64,000 nucleotides of DNA from Sambucus nigra (Eukaryota > Streptophyta > Magnoliopsida > Dipsacales > Adoxaceae): the NCBI GenBank assembly GCA_949130495.1, contig OX422207.1:375617868-375681867 (forward strand), written 5' to 3'. The first letter of the stretch is position 1. Each line of letters begins with the position of its first letter. This document shows, in pieces, positions 47,223 through 57,863 of this stretch. The translations under genes and the position numbers were made by a program. The notes under the pieces are model-generated. The model saw only the letters and a program-made list of their open reading frames with translations. It searched no databases and had not been told where the DNA came from.

Positions 47223-48445
47223 TATGTGGTTTTTTGGTGGGCTTGACTCTATTTACATGAATGCTATATTTGCTAATGTTTCCCGCCCATATCTGCATGT
47301 TCCCCTTTCTCATATGTATCCCATGCTTATGCTTATATTCACACACTTATAGAAATTTCTCCATGTACACTTCACACCACTTGAACCAAGGATCACATAT
47401 ATCCCCATGTTGCATGCATCACCCATCCATACTTGGTGTACCTTTTGGGGTACTTGTACTGTGCTCCCTGTTTGGCATAATCAAGAAAGGCATTCTCATC
47501 ATTAGATACTAATAAGAGAATCATGCATGATTCACACAACATCACCAAAGAGCATTGATATTGACCAAATTTTACCTAGTAACTGGAGGGTCCCTTCGTG
47601 ATGGGCGCTGATCCGGCAGGTCGCAGTTAGTCTAAGCGATATGACTCTCACCTTCCATTGGCCAAGTACCTTCGAAATATATCGAACGGTTCCCCCACAT
47701 CGTATCTCTTGACCGAAGTCATGACGGGAGGTATATCGCAGGGAATTCGTTCATGTACGCCGAGTATATCGAATTCGCTCTCACACGTACCGTCCCCACG
47801 AGGTATATGGTGAGGCAATTCACGTACACTCAGGTATATCAAATGTCTTGTCCACACATACCGATTGCCCTCAAGAGCAAGACATATATCGTGGAAGTCA
47901 TGCCAAAGGGGGAACCCATTCCGATTCACCCAACCAACTGCATACCCGCATATAGGTGTCAAACCTAGGACACGCACTTCAGATTGTCGGTTTCAACTCG
48001 AAACTCTGCCAAAATTTTGGGTCGGCCTGCCGCCCTATTTTTGCGCATTTTTAAAACAAGACCCTGTCCGTGAGCCTGGTTACAAGTCCAAATTGTAAGC
48101 TTTGCATATATTAATACCCTCACTTTTCCAGGCTCGGGTCCCGTTCGACATTTCATTTAGGAGAATTAAATACAAGTGAAAACATAATAATCATGTTGAG
48201 TTCCGTCTCCAAAATCATTTTTCCCTTCTTTATCAAAAATCCAAAAGCATTTCTCCATTCTTTATCAAAAATCCAAAAATTGTTCTTCCTTTTTTTCTCA
48301 AAAATAAATCTCATCCTACGCCTTCTTAGGTCGATCGTAAGCCCTTGTCATGGCTCCCTATTGGCTTCGATCTTCAGTCAAAACACCCCGGAGTATTGTC
48401 TGTTCCTCTACTACTTCATCCGAGTCCAGAATCCATCCATCTTCC
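47223..48445 (+). other. Ogre A leader
   Basis: About 1.2 kb between PBS and gag without a supported frame. The first 200 bp are shared with Ogre B. Irregular copies of gtatatcg-type words recur between 47674 and 47890. An alternative in-frame ATG for gag lies at 48350. Long leaders are usual in Ogre elements. Confidence 0.7.
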
Positions 48446-49990
48446 ATGGAGAATACAAATCAAGAACTAGTCATACAACCGAATCTGACAACAATCCTAG
48501 CTCAACTCATGTCCAAGATTGACAACCTCGAAACTAAGGTGCCAGAGATGCAACGAAACCAAGTTCCTATTCCTCAAGAGCCTGAGTCCCTATTCCCTCG
48601 TGCTATGGGTCCACCCGAGCCTATCTGGGTTCTATAAGAATATCATCACGCTCCATGTGCCCCTCCTGCCAATGGTCCGCCACATGCCCAGCTTCCAATG
48701 CCAAACATTGCCCAGCCTATGGCTAACCTTCCTGTGGTCGTTGATACAAAAGAGGAGGAGTTGAATAAAGTCAAAGAGGATATCAAGATTCTCACCAAGA
48801 AGTTTGACCAAGTCAAGATCTCTGGGAATTACATGTATAACACCCACATGTCTCCTTATCCTAAAGCAAGGTTACCCTAGAACTTCAAGATGCTAAATAT
48901 CAAGAAGTTCGGAGGGAGTGGACCCCCAATTGTTCATCTTCGCAGTTATCATCGTTCCATGACTCTACTAGGGGCTTCTGAAGAAGTGATGGCCCAATTG
49001 TTTCAGCAAACTTTGAAGGATAGTTCCCTCCGATGGTTTTTTATCTCTTAAGGATTATAGAATCCGTAGTTGGGAGGATGTAGCCCGAGAGTTCATATCG
49101 CAGTACAAATACAACGAAGAGCTTGAGGTCACCCGTCGTGATTTGGAGCCGCTCAAACAGAATCCTAGAGAATCAGTCAATAACTTCATAACTCGGTGGA
49201 GGGAGCAAGTAGCTACCATTCCTAATCATCCATCTGAAGAAGAACAGGTCAACATAGTGAAGAAGAACTTCTTGACCCATGTCCGAGTAACGATGGTAGG
49301 ATAATACTATCCCCACTTCTGAGCTCTCAAATAGGCTGGAGTGGAAATAGAGGAAAGTATCGTTAAAACAGAGGTTGAACCAAAGAAGGTGTCTGGACAA
49401 TTCACCCTTAGATAGTATGACAAGCCTTCTAGTGCTACCATTTTGACCATCAACAACATCTCTCAACCAACCACATCATGGGCACCAGAAAGACGACATG
49501 CCCCCATCCAAAGGGATTACACTGAACTCCATGCTCCGTTCTCCAAAGTTTACCAAGCCCTGTTAAGCCGAAACCTCATCAAACCCATGGATCCCGGTCC
49601 TTTACCAAATACACTCCCAATAAACTTCAAGTCCGATGCTCATTACGCCTTCCACCAAACTGCCGGCCATACCACCGACCAATGCTTTCACCTTCGGAAC
49701 ATAATCCAAGATCTCATTGACCGGGGTACCATGGCCCCACCAGCCAATCCTAAGCCAAACCCTACTCGCAATCCACTCCCAAATCACACCAATTCCATCT
49801 TCTTGGAAGAAAACCCAGATTTTGATCCCTCAACTCAAATCACACCCATATACTCTCCTAAACCTCTTCAAATTTTTCCATATTTCCTCCTACACCCTAC
49901 TAGCCTCGTTGATCAGGCACTGTCACTCCTTACCAGTGCATGCATCGCTGTTAGTACCCGTTATGAAAATGGAAGTATGGAATTATCAGA
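48446..49990 (+). pseudogene. Ogre A gag
   Basis: The ATG at 48446 (MENTNQELV) is preferred because a heptad-like region (LMSKIDNLETKVPEM) follows; an earlier in-frame ATG is at 48350. Stops occur at about 48636 and 48880. The gag core reads LGASEEVMAQLFQQTLK and SSLRWF. A one-base gain in a T run near 49037 then shifts the frame to WEDVAREFISQYKYNEE, VTRRDLEPLKQ and FITRWREQ. The C-terminal part has FHQTAGHTTDQCFHLRNI (about 49649-49702), a His/Cys motif, and LIDRG. Gag would form particles that package Ogre RNA. Further stops lie at about 49300-49345 and 49413. Confidence 0.85.
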
Positions 49991-51289
49991 GGTGTTAAAC
50001 CAACTCCTAGAGTTCGTGCTGAAATTGCCGTCACAGATGGTCATCGATTGCCAGAAGTTCAGCACACTGTTCTTGGAGGCACGAAAATGGGCCCGAGATT
50101 TAGACAAGTGGGTGGTACCAACCGACGAAGTGAGCCTAGATGATGTTGTCCAGACTATGGAAGAATTATTCGGGTAAACCAACGACATTTGCAGTATCAC
50201 CGGGTTACTTGACACTTTGAAGCAACAAGGGTACTTGGTCCCTTCAATCACACATATCCCCATAGAATGGGAGAACTTGTATGGAGAAGCCGTTGAAGTT
50301 GTGGAATGCATCGACTTTACAAGGAAAGATAGAATTGTTACCATCGGATAGGGGGAAGAATTCGAAGTTTCGAGTGAAGAACAAGCTTCCGGAAGAGCTG
50401 GCCCAGTAGCCGACATATGTGGAATGATATCATTTGAAGAACTCCTCGGAGAAATAAATAGGGTTGTAACCCAACCTGAGATTGACGAGGAAACGGGATT
50501 CATGTTCTTTCCTTCTTTAGTAAATCACATGACCATATCAGGGAGACATTACCAGGTCCCAAGCTCACTACGAGTAAATGACAAAGGGAAGGGCGTTCAA
50601 AACCTTCCTATGCCAAAAATGTCCATCGAGGAGAGCAAGATCCTCGATCAACTGAAGAAAAATCAAGCTAACATCACTCTATGGGGACTTTTCATGTCTT
50701 CCCAGCTGCACAGAAATGCTTTAATCAAATTACTCACCGAACCCATAGTTCCTCCCTCCACCACACTAGAAGAAGCGGTAAATCTGGTCGGATCCTTGAC
50801 CTCTACCCGAATGCTATCCTTTTTTGAAGAAGAAATACCCAGGATTGGGACAAATCACAATCATGCACTCAATATCACCGTCGAAGTTATGGGAAAGGCC
50901 GTGCCACTCTCCCTTATCGATAACGGATCCGCCTTGAATGTTTGCCCTCTGAGAACTTCCAAGTGTTTAGGCCTGAAAGAAAGCGACCTCACTCCAACCT
51001 CCTCCACTGTGTGTGCCTACGATAATAGCCATCATGAGGTGATGGGGTACATAAAACTTGCAATAGGGGTTGTCCCTATAAACCCCGTCACTGAATTCCA
51101 AGTCATAGACATCCCAACTTATTTCAACATGTTGCTCGGACGACCCTGGCTCCACAATATCAAGGGTGTGTCTTCCTCACTCCATCAGAAATTGAAGTTC
51201 TTCACCGACGGGCGAGTCATCACCATTTTAGGAGACAACGAAAATGCCAAGGGGGAAAACACCAGCAGTCTAATTCTTGGGATATAGCA
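49991..51289 (+). pseudogene. Ogre A gag-pol linker and aspartic protease
   Basis: The same frame as the gag C-terminus continues through an acidic linker with stops at 50175 and 50349. It then runs open from 50424. The protease reads VEVMGKAVPLSLIDNGSALN; the catalytic Asp is at about 50918, and the DNGS form is normal for Ogre-type elements. A flap-like segment and FNMLLGRPWLHNIKG (about 51124-51165) follow, then SSLHQKLKFFTDGRV. The frame ends at a stop at 51285-51287. The protease would cut the polyprotein. About 115 bp separate it from the pol frame, which lies in another phase. Confidence 0.85.
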
Positions 51290-51403
51290 CGGGTCAAATG
51301 ATATGCTCCTATCAGATTCCAAGTTGAGCCACTCCTACTCTCAGTAGGGGACGGTTTCAAAGAAAGGGTTTGTCCAGAATATGACCCTTGCGACAATGTC
51401 AAT

Positions 51404-54100
51404 GTGATTCAGATGTTCAGAAACATGCACTTCATGCCCGGATTGGGGCTAGGGCAAAGGAAGCAGGGGATACTTGAGCCCGTCGAACTAAAAAAGGCTT
51501 TACCTCCTTGTGGCTTGGGGTATCAACCATCAGAACAAGAGCTCAGAATGATCCGCCAATCTCAACCAAAGAGAATATTAGACTGCATTCAAACTATCTC
51601 AGGAGACTCCTTGAATGGACGATTCATCAAAGAAGGCGAGGACTTCCCCTTTTGCGATTTTCCAGAACCATGGTATGACCACACAGACAAGAAGATGAGG
51701 CCGTGAATGGAGATTTTTTTCCAAGACAGCTACCCATGGGCCGAAAGTTTCCCACACCAAGTACAACTGATCATTAAAGATATCGGAGAGACTGAGGAAA
51801 GCGATTTTAAAGATTCCTTCAACTTACAGATACTGGGGCTAGCACTCTGCATGGCTCATTCAGGCACTACATCAATGGACCCATCCCGTCTGATTAAAGT
51901 TGCTGATACTCCTCTCTTCAACTAGCATGCTATGCCAGTTCTACCTCTTAAAATCTCCCCTAACCCCAATGTTTACCCTATTTCTTCTTCTGTTTTCTAT
52001 CCTTGCTCAAATGTAATCAAGACCTCTTTTGATGGGGTTCTCAATGTTATTTTTCCTATCAATGAAATAAATGAATATTTTGAGTATCTTGTTGTGCCTT
52101 ACATTAATTGCTTGGATTCTAATCAAACTTTTGATGATGTTGATTTTACAAATGAACAATTCTTAACTGATCTAAATAAGGTTAATAATAAACAACATAA
52201 CCGCGTTCAAGTTAATGAAGAAGAGACTGTTGTTATTAATCTCGGTTCTAGTAGACAACTGCGCGAGATTAGGATAGGGTCCACCCTTGATGAGCATGAG
52301 CACGCACAACTCGAAGAATTGCTCAAGGAGTTCGTAGATGTCTTCGCATGGTCCTATAATGATATGCCCTGCATCGATCCTGAAATAGCTCAACATGAGA
52401 TCCCCACTCTGCCAGATTACAAGCCGGTTAAACAAAAATTAAGAAAACTCTGCATCGAATGGTCGCTCAAGGTCAAAGAAGAGGTGGTCAAATAGTTAAA
52501 TGTGAGTTTCATTCGGGTGATCAAATATTCCACATGGCTAGACAATATTGTACTTGTGCCGAAATCCGGAGGGAAGGTTCGAATGTGTGTAGACTACCGA
52601 GATTTAAACAAAGCTTCTCCAAAGGATGATTATCCGCTACCCAATATCGACATGATCGTGGAAAACACAGCCAATCATACTCTCAAGTCTTTTGTCGATG
52701 GGTTTTTTGGATACAACCAAATCAAGATACACCCCGACCACCAAGAAAAAACCGTATTCATTACCCCATGGGGAACCTTTTACTACACCGTTATGCCATT
52801 CGGTCTCAAGAATGCTGGAGCTACCTACCAAAGGGCTTCCATAACCATCCTGCACGATCTGATCCATAAGGAGGTCGAGGTTTATGTTGATGATATGATT
52901 ATCAAGTCCAAAACTAGAGAAGGCCATGTTCCCGCTCTCCGAAAGCTCTTCGAATGACTGCGACGGTATCAGATGCGACTTAATCCACAGAAGTGTGTCT
53001 TCGGCATTACAAAGGGAAAACTCTTGGGATTCATGGTCAGCAAAAAGGTGATAGAAGTAGATCCTGCAAAGCTTAAGGCCATACTTGAGATGCCACCGCC
53101 CCGAATAGAGAAAGAAGTTCGAGGTTTTCTTGGGAAATTGCAATATATCAGCCGGTTCATTAGCTAGCTAACCTCCATCTATGAACCGATCTTCAAGCTC
53201 CTCCAAAAGGATTCAACCAAGGTTTGGATTGAGGCCTGCCAAGAAGCTTTTGACAGAATCAAACAATACCTAACCCCACCTCTAGTGCTCATGCCACCAC
53301 AGTCTGGTCTCCCTTTGCTCCTATACCTAACCATAATCGACACTGAAGTTGGGGCTTTCCTAGCCCAATACCTTGAAGACTCCCACAAAGAAAGATCCAG
53401 ATATTATGCCAGTTGCAAATTGGTCGGGTACGAGGTCAACTACACTACTTTAGAAAAGGCATGTGTCGCACTTGTCTGGGTCACCCAAAAGTTGCGACAC
53501 TACATGCTCGCCTTCCCCATCAAACTTGTATCTCGAATGGATCCCATCAAATACCTGCTTGAGAAACCCGCCTTATCCAGTCGAATGGCCCGATTGTTGA
53601 TGCTCCTAACCAAGTTCGATATCATGTACGTCACACAGAAAGCTATTAAAGGAAGAGCCATCTCTGACTACCTCGCCGATTACCCTGTAGAAGCAGCAGA
53701 TGTCCGGATCTCTGAATTCCCAGATGAAAATATACTCTGCACCACTCAAGTCCACCTTCGATGAAAAATGTTCTTTGACGGCACTGCCAACAAAAAGGGA
53801 TATGTCATTGGGATACTTCTTATCGCCCCAGATGACTCCCACACTCCCATCGCCATTAAATTGGATTTCCCTTACACCAACAACATGACGGAATACGAGG
53901 CATGAACAGTGGGCCTCAAGGTTTCTCTCAAGAAAGGTATTCAATACCTTGATGTCTATGGGGATTCTACCCTTATCATCGGTCAAGTGCTCAGAAAGTG
54001 GAAAGTCAAGGATGAAAAACTTCCACCCTTTCATGCCCATTTAGAAGAGTTAGCCTCCCAATTCTGAGATATCACCGTCCATTACCTACCCTGAGCAAAA
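51404..54100 (+). pseudogene. Ogre A pol: reverse transcriptase and RNase H
   Basis: One phase is kept from 51404 to 55501. The reverse transcriptase has FAWSYNDMPCIDPEI (about 52345), KVRMCVDYRDLNKASPKD, FVDGFFGYNQIK, MPFGLKNAGATYQR and the intact YVDD at 52883-52894. The thumb has FGITKGKLLGFMVS and VRGFLGKLQYISRF. RNase H has YYASCKL, LEKACVALVW, LRHYML, then MFFDGTANKKGY, NNMTEYEA, LDVYGDSTLIIGQ. Premature stops are at 51704, 51923, 52493, 52955, 53165, 53762, 53903, 54065 and 54092. Most are a single C-to-T or G-to-A change from a sensible codon. It copies element RNA; this copy could not. Confidence 0.92.
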
Positions 54101-55501
54101 AATAACCTAGTCAATGTTCTCGCCACCTTGGCCTCCATGGTCGACATTCCCGAAGGAATAACAATGACCCCATTCTTAGTTCAAAAGCAAGATAGACCGA
54201 CCCATTGCTACCATATTGAGCTTGTCTCCACTGAAGGTCCCGAACTAGCCGATTGTTGGTACTATGATATATGGTGCCTCCTCAAGCATGGTAGTTATCC
54301 CGAGGGTTCAAAAAAGAAAGATCGAACAACCCTGCGAAGACTGGCCGCCCAGTACATCATCTGTCATAAAGCTCTACTCAAGAGGAATTTCGATGGAACT
54401 CATCTACACTGCATCGCAGGGGCTGAAATTTAGAAAACAATGCAGAAAATCCACAGTGGGGAATGCGAACCCCGCATGAATGGTCACATGCTCGCCAAGA
54501 AGATCATCCGACAGGGCTACTACTGGACCACCATGATCCAGGATTGCACCGCCTATGTCCGGAGGTGCCTCAAATGCCAACAATTCTCCAACCTTTAACA
54601 CTTGCCTCCACGAGAATTATACAACATGACCTCTCCCTGGCCGTTCTCCACCTGGGGTATTGACATCATAGGGAAGGTTACACCAAAGGCTTCAAATGGA
54701 CATGAGTTCATCCTGGTTGCCATCGATTACTTCACCAAATGGGTCGAGGCTGAGTCATACGCAGTATTGAATGCTAAGAAAGTGGCCAAATTCCTCAAGA
54801 AAAATATCATCTGCCGATATAGGGTCCCGCACGAGCTGGTATCAGATAACGTGTTGCATTTCGAAGCAGAAGTCACAGAAGTAGTCAACGCGTATGGGAT
54901 CCAGAGACACAATTCTTCTCCCTATCGACCTAAGACCAATGGTGCAGTTGAAACCGCCAACAAAAACCTCAAAGCCATTATCAATAAGATGACCGAAAGT
55001 TGTAGGGATTGGGACGACCGGATCCCGTACGCCCTCTGGGTCTATCAAACCTAAATTCGAACTTCTACTGGGGCTAACCCTTACTCCCTGGTCTACGGCA
55101 TGAAAGCAGTCCTACCTGTGGAGCTGGAAATACCCTCGTTACGCGTCATGCTCGAAAGCAAAGTTAGCGGAGAAGACTAGTGCCAAAGTCGTCCTGATGA
55201 GCTAGCCCTCCTAGATGAAAGAAGATTAAAAGCTCTTTACCACATACAGAGGTACCATCGTCGAATAGCGTGGTCATTCAACAAGAGAGTCAAGGATCGC
55301 GGTGTCCGAGAGGGAGACTTACCCCTCAAGGAGATAATAGAACCCATCTGGGACCCCAGAGGGAAATTCAAGCCCAATTGGAGCGGCCTTTATATTGTGA
55401 AGAAAATCTTATTCGGCGGTGGCGCCATGCTCACTAACCTATATGGGGAAGAGATGGCTCGTCCAGTCAATCTGGACCGTCTCAAGAAATTCTACCCCTA
55501 G
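54101..55501 (+). pseudogene. Ogre A pol: integrase
   Basis: In the same phase as the reverse transcriptase. The zinc-binding region has HMLAKKIIRQGYYW and CLKCQ (about 54487-54580). The core has DYFTKWVEAE (first Asp, about 54725), SDNVLHF (second Asp near 54846; the usual Gly after Asn is Val) and NGAVETANK (Glu near 54949). ANPYSLVYGM and a C-terminal segment FKPNWSGLYIVKK follow, ending LDRLKKFYP and a natural stop at 55499-55501. Premature stops are at 54431, 54596, 55052 and 55178. Integrase inserts the cDNA. The catalytic triad itself is kept. Confidence 0.9.
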
Positions 55502-55975
55502 TCCGAAATCTCGACGCTCTACGACTCTTATCATCCCCCTTATATAAAAAAAACTCTTCATTTCCCTCTACCCAGAACTACTTGGGCCTGATCCTCTACA
55601 AAAACTATTTTAAAACTTTTCAAAAAAAAAACCCAGAGGTACATAGGCAGCTCATACTCCTCACATGAGTGTGGCCCTTTCTTTTTCACAAAATACTATT
55701 CTTTTCTTACCTCCGAGAACGGCGCTTCATTCTAAAAATACTTGAACAAAAGGATTAGGTATGCCTTAGCGATCCGTGTAGATAATTCAAAATACAAAAT
55801 TCATCAAAAGGCACAGCTGGGTGATCAGAAACTTGTTTAGTTCATTAATAAGAAATTAAAGTACGAATTACATAAGAAAAAGGAACGGATACCCCCTTCC
55901 CCCCTGCTACCATAAAAAATCCAAATAAAATCCCCACATACATTCCCTATTACATAAATAAACTCCCCAGGAGTC
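55502..55975. other. spacer between Ogre A pol and aORF1
   Basis: No gene. The two genes converge here, pol from the left and aORF1 from the right, so this stretch must hold both 3' ends. Aataaa-like words are present on both strands, but none stands out. Confidence 0.6.
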
Positions 55976-57262
55976 CTACCCACAGCTACCAGAGGATCCT
56001 GCACCGTCATCATCTACATCTTGAGGCCCCCAAGTTTCCCCTGCCTGAATAGAGTACCGTAAACATTCCATGTATCGATGAGCCTTAACCATCTCAGAAA
56101 AGACCACAACACCCCGTTCCATGGTGTCAGATAAAACAAACCATCTTTATCCAATCTCCACTGCCAACATCTTGTTCACTACTTTCCTCCACAACCACTT
56201 CATGTAATCTTTGGGAACATGCCAAACCTTCCCGACAGACTGAGAGGGATGGATCGACAGACATCAATTTTACCACAGAGACCCAAGCAACAGACATAGG
56301 CGCTCAGTCAAATCTTCTACCGGAGAGAAGTTTGAGGTCCGAGGGGGCACGACCTGCGCCCATCCGAATTGGCTCAAAATCCTCCAAGGGAAATAAAAAG
56401 AGGTATGTCTGAGACTAACCAACCGCACATATGAATACTCTCCTAGCTTCAGAATAGGCTGGAACCGTCCCCACCAAGGCACTGACCAATACATACCACA
56501 AGCCCCATGCTCCACAAGCTAATTCTCCCAATTCTCAACATACAGGCCAACGCGGACGAAGTAGCGCAAAAAGAAGTTGGGTACGAGCGACAAGGGATAT
56601 TGTGGAGGAGTCGACAAGAGGAATCTTTCAGACAACCACATGAACAGCATCACAGGGCTACCCCTCAAAAAGTCAGAACGACTTTCTCTCCAGGCATCCA
56701 GTCCATTCAGGTTCTCCACTAGTATCACCGTCGCAGGATTGCGACGATATGACATTCATGAGCTAATGACTGCAAGTTGTGGGTCCACTTGCACCTCCCC
56801 AGTCACCAATAGCAATTTTGAAACTAGGCCCAGAACCACGGCTCCAGCATAGCCAGCATCACCTACTTCCAGCAAATGCACGGACCGTAGCACCACCATG
56901 AGGGAGATCATTCCTCCAGCAACCAATGATTTGGCCACCGAAGACGAAATATGAAGAAGCCCGACCAACAAATCCCTAGTAGAGAAGGAAAATTCGGGCA
57001 AAGTCGCAGCAACACAGGGATTTACACCCATCATGGTAGAAAATTCCTTGTAGGTAGGACAAACTTCTTCCAACACAAAGCAGAATACATGGTCTTCGGG
57101 GTACCATAATTGTACCGCCGCCATCAGCATATTCCACTCAATAGGCCGATTGCGTCACAAGGAGACTCGACGCATGTTGAAAACATCATAGTCGGCATAG
57201 GAGCACATTGCTTCCAAGGCTTCGAGGTAACTGACAAATTGAATGCTACCAGGGAGATCCAT
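55976..57262 (-). pseudogene. antisense gene aORF1, DUF7745 / plant-mobile-domain-like
   Basis: The ATG at 57262-57260 (MDLPGSIQFVSYLEALEAM) begins a frame of 428 codons that ends at 55978-55976 (GAGSSGSCG). There are five premature stops but no frameshift. The segment LMAAVQLWYPEDHVFCFVLE then CPTYKEFSTMMGV resembles the start of DUF7745-type proteins. A hydrophobic central part and Trp-rich blocks (CGMYWSVPWWGRFQPIL, FYFPWRILSQFGWAQVVPP) follow. Several stops derive from CGA or CAG by C-to-T. Function is unknown; such antisense frames are known after pol in Ogre/Tat elements. A TATA box lies 75 bp upstream. The family match is from memory and should be tested. Confidence 0.68.
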
Positions 57263-57335
57263 CTTGCAAGACTAAGAGATAGTGGGCAAGTAGATAAGAA
57301 TGCAAAGGTGTGATGAAAACACTCCACCATTCCCC

Positions 57336-57343
57336 CTTTTATA
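57336..57343 (-). promoter_or_regulatory. TATA box of aORF1
   Basis: TATAAAAG on the minus strand, about 75 bp upstream of the ATG at 57262, leaves room for a leader of some 45 bp. The palindromes ACTGCCGATAGGCAG-like (57463-57477) and TTGCCGATCGCAA (57488-57500) lie 120-165 bp further upstream. Confidence 0.6.
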
Positions 57344-57863
57344 CTTGAAAACCCCCACAAGAGACACAATCCCTGCAGAAATCGGAGGGAATCCTACCCC
57401 ACAAACTACCAAAGGCTGAAGAGGGTACCAATCAAAACTTTAAATTGATGGGACTGGACTGAACTGCCGATAGGCAGGTTAGGGTTCTTGCCGATCGCAA
57501 CCCCTCCATTTTTAGAAATTTCCCTTTTTTCCTCTTTTCTCAAATCAAAAAACTCAATAAAAATAAATTGATATTCTCAACAGAATTTCAAAATCCCTTT
57601 TTCTCCTTATAAAATTTCTCCCTTTTTAATCAAAAACTTTACTTCAAAAAAAAAAATTCCAAAAAAATTCCTTTTTACGATCTCAGCAGCAAAGTAAAAA
57701 GCGCATGTGCATGCAATCATTCATCATTAAATAAAAGATAATAAAAAAACTCCATTGCATTGCATATATCTGTTTTCTGTGTTACATCATCTTTGCAGGA
57801 AATAAAAAGAAAAAGCGAAAACAACGGGACTCAACCCGAACCTACATTCTTTCTCTCTCTCTA
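57344..57863 (-). other. spacer between aORF2 and aORF1
   Basis: It contains the upstream region of aORF1 with two GCC/GGC palindromes and A/T-rich runs (57540-57760). It probably also holds the 3' end of aORF2. No gene is supported. Confidence 0.6.

Noticed and set aside
47640..47900. Repeated gtatatcg words in the Ogre leader as a structured regulatory array
   Set aside because: Spacing is irregular (about 30 to 50 bp) and the words are short, so I could not separate them from low-complexity composition.
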